Shown piece after piece: positions 57,986 through 64,000 of a stretch of 64,000 bases of DNA (position 1 is the first letter of the stretch; the number at the start of each line of letters is the position of its first letter). Under the pieces are notes generated by a model. That model was given only the letters and a program-made list of their open reading frames with translations, was not told the origin of the DNA and did not search any database. Origin of the DNA: Turbatrix aceti. Taxonomy: Eukaryota > Nematoda > Chromadorea > Rhabditida > Panagrolaimidae. Location: the NCBI GenBank assembly GCA_963969345.1, contig OZ017769.1:10481725-10545724 (forward strand), in the 5' to 3' direction. A program made the translations under genes and the position numbers.

Positions 57986-58563
57986 ATGTCGCGAAAATCC
58001 GGAAGTTTTTTCTTTGTCCTCTTTTTGGTCCTGTCGATGCCTTCGATTGCATTTTCCGCTGCTGCGCGTGAGTTTTCGCGTCGATCAAATTTTTTTCAGC
58101 CCTTTTTTCAGGCAGACACGATCGCGATCCCCAATTTGATGCCATTCTGCGATTGAGCATCGATGAAGCCGAAGCTCAACTTTCAGCTCTCCATAGATTT
58201 CGGGGTCAGCTTAATTATCTTCTCAAGCAACTCGATAAGATCCTCAACTCGCACGGCCTAGGCAACGTAGTTTTGGCCTTGAGCACGTTTTACGATACGC
58301 TGAAGCGATTTCCGCAAAATGCTGACCTTCCTGAAATCGGTAAAGATGTCCACAACATCCCCAATCCAGAGTTGCGCAATCCTTCCTCTGATAACCTTCC
58401 GGAGCATCCTCATTCTGATCAAAGTCCTCTTCCGGATGATGGCATCAGCAGAATTGGTCGCGGTCCTGACGCTGAACCTGGCCCGTATGTTCCCCTTGAC
58501 CCGGAGACCCCTTTTGAGCCTTACGACCCGAGAGATCATAAGGATAATGAGAAAACGTTGTAG
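57986..58563 (+). CDS. Small secreted protein, helical with acidic Pro-rich tail
   Basis: No family recognised. Two exons, 57986-58067 and 58112-58563 (phase 1), encode 177 residues. Residues 1-26 are a signal peptide (SGSFFFVLFLVLSMPSIAFS). Residues 30-90 look helical with heptad-like leucines (LSIDEAEAQLSALHRFRGQL, LLKQLDKIL), followed by a Pro/Asp/Glu-rich, probably disordered end (PHSDQSPLPDDG, PLDPETPFEPYDPRD). One of two neighbouring acceptors must be used: the first TTTTTTCAG would give an early stop, while the second (exon from 58112) keeps the frame. No cysteines in the mature part. AATAAA at 58585-58590. Confidence 0.7.
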
Positions 58564-59077
58564 TTTTTTTGTTGACTCCTGGATAATAAAGTACAATTTG
58601 GAATTTAGGTGAATTACACATTTTTGGACATTTTGGAATTTTTTTATGAAATCAGTCACTTTCGGACCCCATGTTACAGTAAAAATGTCAAATTTTATTG
58701 TCAAATGCCAAATGCCGAAAACATGTTTTTTGTCAAATAGTATAAAAATTGACAAAACAAGTTTTAATCCAAAATCGGCTTGCAAAATGCCTTTCAAGCA
58801 GTTTTATTCTATTGAGTAAAAATCATGAAAATGGACACCACCCGAAAACCATTGCTTAAAATGAAGAAAATCGGTTCACCTTATTGTTCAAAAAACTCCG
58901 TCATAACACTGATTGTCCCGGCTGTTCGGCATTCTGCGTTGCTAGCGTAACTAGTGCAAATGCAACACCTTAACCTGGTGATCCAGGAACAAGAGTCACG
59001 TCACATCAATCAACAAGAGTCGTTTATACTTACTCAGTCAAGCACCAGCTTATATATATACTAGTGCACATGCAAAC
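58564..59077. other. Convergent 3' region
   Basis: Holds the 3' end of the upstream secreted gene (AATAAA at 58585) and probably that of the minus-strand lectin-like gene. AT-rich; nothing else seen. Confidence 0.5.
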
Positions 59078-59637
59078 TTATTCGTAACCACATTCCAAGG
59101 TGATGGAGCAAATAACGTCATAAACAAGTGGATAGTCTATTATATAACCACCACCCTGACCGACCATTACTGTGAAAAATTCATCAGGTATCTGATTGTC
59201 TGTATATAATGTAACTGATGTCCCATCACTGCCGTCGATGTTTTTGAATAAGAACTGGTCGTATGCATATGGACACGGAATATAAACCCCGGTAAGATAC
59301 GTCGCACCGGAATACCCCATTGAAGCTGAAAAAAAAAGATTTTTGAAGAAGAACTTTTTTAAAAGTTAAAATAAATAATCTCACACATAAAAGCGGCTTC
59401 TTCATATGAGTTAATAGGTGCAGGAATGGCGGCGGGGTGAAGATCAGTACAGTAGTCTTGATAGTTACACCGGTCAGGGAAGTAAGGCTGCGTGATTATT
59501 TTGTAGCATCTTTTTACCTCATTAAATTCCCCATAGCTATAACTATCGTCGGGGCACCATTCAGATGTATCAGCTGATGCCATCGCGACGGTGGCGATCA
59601 GGAGTAGAAGTTGATAGTAGTACATGTTGTGAAACAC
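59078..59637 (-). CDS. Short secreted C-type-lectin-like protein
   Basis: Exons 59637-59385 (a second ATG at 59625 is equally possible) and 59325-59078 (phase 1) encode about 162-166 residues. A signal peptide (YYYQLLLLIATVAMASA) is followed by CPDDSYSYGEFNEVKRCYKI and INSYEEAAFM, the same module as in the 28654-29513 gene, with the intron after FM at the same place and phase. The second exon ends with DVICSITLECGYE, matching VVCSITLPHC of the relative, but stops there and has no Cys-rich third exon. The lectin WIGL core and sugar-binding motif are absent. Confidence 0.78.
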
Positions 59638-60741
59638 TTATGACTTAACGCACTGATAAGTACCGTATATAAAGGCAAATAGATATTGAAGTTTGCTGTT
59701 AAGAAAAAGCGGAGTGACTTGAAAACGACGTAAAACGTGGATTTTCTGTGCAGTGGCGCATTTACGTTTGCAGAATTCAATAATAAAAATGGGTCTTGAA
59801 GGCAATAAAATATTGCAGAAGCCATAAAACATAATATTTTTTCTTTCTGTTAAATTATTTTTTCATTGACAATTATTGGATTATTAAATCTAAAATCTTA
59901 AAAAATCAAGAACAGCAACTTATTTGCGCACGATTTTTTGCAGAAATAAATTACATTTGCAAAAATATGGGGTTTGTTGCGTGATATCACATTAATGTTT
60001 GCGGATTCAATGGAGTACTATTATTTTCTACAAAAATTATTAGTTCTTTTTGCAAAAAAACAATAACACGTTTTTCAGAAAAACACACAACGTCGTTTTA
60101 TTGCACCGTTTTTTTTGACAAAAACTAAAAAAAATAAATATGGAAAAAAAATCGAAGGTCCTTTTTTTCGACAAAAAGTATGATTTTGAGTTTCATTTAT
60201 CAATTTGTTTACTTTTTACCATAAGAGGTTTTAGCCTGAAAATTTAGGCCGGCCTGGCGGAGGCCTGATTTTAAGACCGGTTTTGAAAAGATTGAAAAAA
60301 AAATATAAAAAAATTTTCTCATGCCGGATTTGTTTTAGTGACACTACTTCGAATTTTGCAACTTCGATGTTTGCAACTTTTTTCATAACTTCGATTTCGA
60401 TTTTTGCAATTGAATAAATATAACGTATTTTTGTCAAAATGCTGATAAAATCGTTTGAAAGTGTTTTTCGTGTCCTCTGGCAAAGTCTGGCAACCCTACA
60501 GTTGCTACAGAGCCTCCGAAAGCCCCGTTCACGTCAGTTTTTTAATATTGGGCCGGATTTTGAAGCATGGAATTCTGAAACATTTCTTCTTACAATTTCT
60601 TCTTTCCTTGTTAGGTGTTTTTGAAAAAATAAAGTTTTGCATAGGAAATTTCCCCCATACAGTACAATAAATTTACGTGCTGCAATAACAATAAGCAATT
60701 CCTCCCGGTTCTGCGTTATTCAGTTGCTGCCGTCCGTAGCG
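59638..60741. other. Intergenic spacer
   Basis: AT-rich. At about 60295-60335 there is a short piece resembling the ATATAAAAAA ... ATGCCGGATT module of palindromic elements A-C, probably a decayed remnant. No gene supported. Confidence 0.5.
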
Positions 60742-61431
60742 ATGCTTTATAAACTGGATTATCACGCTCTTGCTTTCCTTTTTTTTTCCATTTTATGTGA
60801 AATATACGCCACCGCTCAAATCAAAAGTCAGTTTAATTTTTCTGTTTGTGAACAAAAATACTTTTTTAGAACATCCAACTTTGACCGACATATTTGAGGA
60901 AAGAATCGCGTTGAGATGCATTCTACCGAATTTTCCGTCATACGAGTTTACTCAGGATATTTTACCTTTTCTCTACTTTGGCATAATGACGAATAACTAC
61001 CCCAATGTGACGCTTGACGGTTGGTTTATGATACGTTTTGTTGACCTAGTACGTAAAAAATGTCACTTGTTACAGAGCTTTCCCCAGAAACCCGAAAGTT
61101 AGCCAAATGCATGACCAAATTCATCAAAAAATTTCCGGAACTCAAGGAACACGTAGTTCCACCGGGTCTCGTAAAGAACTTTGTGGAGCAAAATATTTTG
61201 AACAATCGAACACAATCAGTTTCATATGACGACAGCTTTGATGATGAAAATGAAACTAGTTACTTACCACTTTTCAATAACTTTGAATCCGGGAACTCTC
61301 CGAACACTGGAGTGAGTATGTCAAAATCTTTTTTCTATCTTGGTCGACCGAATCAGTCAAAACATTGCTGGACGCTGGACGTGGCACAGATTATCTTTGT
61401 CATATGTTTGATTGTCCGTAATTTTATGTAA
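60742..61431 (+). CDS. Putative secreted orphan protein
   Basis: No family recognised. Exons 60742-60826, 60870-61019 and 61076-61431 (phases 1 and 1) encode 196 residues. Signal peptide LAFLFFSILCEIYATA, then a domain with two cysteines (RCILPN and AKCMTKF), a basic helix (FIKKFPELKEHVVPPG) and an Asp/Glu/Asn-rich stretch (YDDSFDDENETSY). The last 40 residues are less convincing: a GGA|GTGAGT donor at about 61315 suggests that a further exon may replace the hydrophobic end (AQIIFVICLIVRNFM). Intron 2 is only 56 nt with an atypical GTTGGT donor. Confidence 0.55.
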
Positions 61432-61982
61432 AGTAATGATTAGCAATTTTGTATGAACTACGGCAGTTTAGTCGGGAAAGGGCACACGATTGCTTGCTTT
61501 AATGTTGGTATCATTTTTTTCGTTCGTTTCTGCTGAAAAATTGAATTTTTTGCTTTGTGAATGTACAAAAACAGATTTTTCTAAAATTGGTTTGTTTAAT
61601 AGCAAAATTTTATGGACCTTTTTTAAAAGCAAATACGATTTTATTAATTATCGTATGTAGTATTATGCGTTTTCTGACCAAGTTGACGTTGCTCCGAGAT
61701 ATCAAGAATCACACACTAGAGTTTAATTAATTACATAACCTGGAAAACAACGCATGTTTCCCGAATGATGAATGATACGGATCAAAGTTTTGCAACACAA
61801 TCAACTGATTTTCTCTATCATTAAAAAGACGACATTGCTGCTATGACCTACCTTTTTTGATGGAGTGTGACTACGTGAGAACGTCAGGTACGTATTGCTG
61901 TCTTTCGTGAGAACCAAATCGTGGTTCATTTTATTTATTGCTCTGATTTTCAAAACGTTTTACATTCATTTAACATTTTCAG
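61432..61982. other. Intergenic spacer
   Basis: AT-rich; ends with TTTTCAG (to 61982), a probable trans-splice acceptor for the next gene. Nothing else recognised. Confidence 0.5.
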
Positions 61983-61989
61983 GTAAAAA

Positions 61990-63868
61990 ATGAAAAACTC
62001 AACATGGATGATTCTGATGGTGACAGCGTTCTGCTTTACGCCTTCTCTTCAAGCTGCCATCCGAAAAGAAGACAATTCAATTGCCGTTGTAGCAAAAAAT
62101 GAAACCAGTGAAATAGAAAAAGCATCCATGGCTTTTTTTAGTGAATTTTCATCACTTAATCGTAGAGCGTACGCCACACTGTCTGAATTTGCGTTTTTAA
62201 ATGAAACCGAAAAATCTAATCCTCAGGCACTACACGATAGATTGGTGGAGAAATTTGACAAACCGCTGTATGTTATTTTTAAATACAGTCAGTTGATGTT
62301 GAATGACACTAAATTTATGGCGAAGAATAATAAGATCAGTCTTTCTGGCAAGGTTTGTTTTTCTGAAGGTTTACTAAAAAAGGGTTTTAGAATCTTTTGA
62401 GACGTGACAAATAAGTAAATGTGTCGGTTAGACGATCATTAATCTGTGATTATATTTGGAGATTCAGAGGACGCGATCCGTTTTCTTAACAGTGATTTGT
62501 ATTATCGGATTGTTCTGTTGGATTATTGATTATTAGATTTTTTTAACAACGAAAATTCATACACAACGAAAATTGATTAAAAAAGTGCACGTGATATAAC
62601 TAAACGTTTTTCAAATTCAAACTGCCACTGAATGTGTTATTTATTTTGATGCAGTCCATATTTATTTAAAAATAAGAAATTATCCAACGGTTAGGGTCAT
62701 TCGATCCGCCATCAGTGATCTGGTCCAAAAATTTGGACAATCCGATATGTCATACGATCCGCAATTTGACGCTTCAGATGAACCTATCCGAGACCTCGGT
62801 TCGGTTTATGGTCTCTGATCCGTCAAATATCCGACGGATGCATTGTATGCATGTTGCGCGCAATGTTGCACGCAAGATGCAAAGAATACAATTTTTTAAT
62901 ATGTACTTCTTATATCTTTTTTTTCAGGCACTCAACAAGCCTCTAATTGAATGGAAAAATTCCGATGGCATAAGCAAACACTTCCAAACCGCTCAATCCA
63001 GCATCGATGACTTTATCTCGATATCCGAAGTCATGAAATCCGCTGTCAACAAAACATCCGATGAAAAGCTGCTCACCGATGTGTATCGCAATCGAATGAC
63101 GGGACAGTTGTTAAGGATTCTCACTCGTTTGCACGAGATGATGTACGTCATGACGCGAAAGAAGCTCTACGACTCATTATTTGGACCACAGATTTCGCAC
63201 GTTGGCTACTTGAATTCTCCAATAAATTCTGCTGCACGGGCGGAAGAAGACGCGGCTTTCAGGGCTATGGGCGAAAAAGTTCAAAACGCTTTCAAAGTTG
63301 CCCGGGAAAAATTTGTGAAAGAAGAATCCGTGTTGAGTGATCAAGAAAGGTATGTCAAGATCCGGGAATTTATCGAGACTCCGACTGAGCTGACTTACGA
63401 TTTTGCATCCCTCGCACTCGAACGATCCAAGCAAAACGCGGATCGTTATGGTGTCGTCATACCTAATGCTGTGAGTTTTTGAAGTTGTTGAAAAACAAAA
63501 AAATATAATTAACAAAAAAACGCTGCTGATATTTTTTCAAATGAATAAAATTAATTTTTCAGCTTCGCTACAAAATCTACCGTCCCTTCGACAGAACCCA
63601 AACAATCGAGGAACAAATTTTATCCGTGAAGCAAATTTTCATAGACAACAGAAAAATATTGAGAAAATTCGACGGAAAGTTTTCGTCAACAACGGATGAA
63701 TTCATGGACATCTACATGGAAGAATTCACAGCAGATTCACTTGAACAAGCTTTTGATTTTCTTTCGTTGCTTATGGAATTCATGGACAAACTCTACGCTT
63801 CGCCTAATTTTGAATTTAGGAAAAGCGCACTAAAGAAGTTAAGCACATCGGGACTGAAATTGGAGTGA
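61990..63868 (+). CDS. Secreted all-helical orphan protein
   Basis: No family recognised. Exons 61990-62352, 62928-63470 and 63563-63868 (all phase 0) encode 403 residues. Signal peptide WMILMVTAFCFTPSLQA, then almost entirely predicted helix with few or no cysteines (LTRLHEMMYVMTRKKLYDSL, VQNAFKVAREKFVKEESVLS, FDFLSLLMEFMDKLY). N-glycosylation sites are visible (NETS, NETE, NDTK). The ATG lies 7 nt after ATTTTCAG. AATAAA at 63907-63912. The 575-nt first intron is AT-rich. Such long Cys-poor helical secreted proteins are common among lineage-specific nematode secretome genes. Confidence 0.75.
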
Positions 63869-64000
63869 TTGATTGTTTTATGAAAAAAACTAAATTAAAT
63901 GATGATAATAAAGTTTTTGTGTTGAAAGAAAGCTGCTTTGACGCTAAAAGTTTGTTGTTTTTTTGTGCTCCTTCGCGGACATGGTTGTCCCAATATTTGC

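Noticed and set aside
61313..62110. Splicing of the 60.7-kb gene into sequence at 61983
   Set aside because: It is in frame for 40 codons but would overlap the start of the next signal-peptide gene in another frame; more likely that acceptor is a trans-splice site.
1..64000. CRISPR arrays, rRNA or bacterial operons
   Set aside because: None seen; intron structure and gene content are those of a nematode nuclear genome.

Overview
The window looks like nuclear DNA of a rhabditid (Caenorhabditis-like) nematode. It is AT-rich with long T runs, has short introns with GT(G/A)AGT donors and TTTTCAG acceptors, and several start codons sit just after a TTTTCAG-type acceptor, as expected for spliced-leader trans-splicing. 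The recognisable orthologues are animal housekeeping genes. From memory, most of their C. elegans orthologues lie on chromosome I.

Layout: 303-4501 (minus) holds nduf-7 followed by a PIAS-type SUMO ligase (gei-17), apparently one operon; gei-17 runs off the left edge. 4.5-20.9 kb has no gene I can support but several non-autonomous transposons: a G-rich element with an 8-bp target duplication and two 2-kb palindromic elements flanked by TTAA. 21.0-25.2 kb (plus) is the non-canonical poly(A) polymerase gld-4. A ~1.14-kb near-identical gene pair at 26.9-28.1 kb (plus) and 38.0-39.1 kb (minus) brackets a small secreted lectin-like gene, mrpl-38, akirin, and two further foldback elements. 39.5-41.6 kb (minus) is nop58, divergent from alpha-catulin (ctn-1, plus, 43.3-50.3 kb).

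Six intronless short-chain dehydrogenase/reductase (SDR) genes lie on the minus strand from 47.6 to 54.7 kb. Two of them are nested inside the last ctn-1 intron. A 2.75-kb palindrome carrying a tRNA-derived SINE in both arms (55.1-57.8 kb) separates this array from a group of four small secreted-protein genes (58.0-63.9 kb), one related to the lectin-like gene at 28.7 kb.

Functionally the window mixes conserved core genes (complex I, SUMOylation, mitochondrial and nucleolar ribosome biogenesis, nuclear akirin, cytoskeletal catulin, germline poly(A) polymerase) with young, lineage-specific material: the SDR array, secreted orphans, the inverted gene pair and palindromic repeats. All gene models are read from sequence alone; intron phases were checked by hand and agree at every junction listed.
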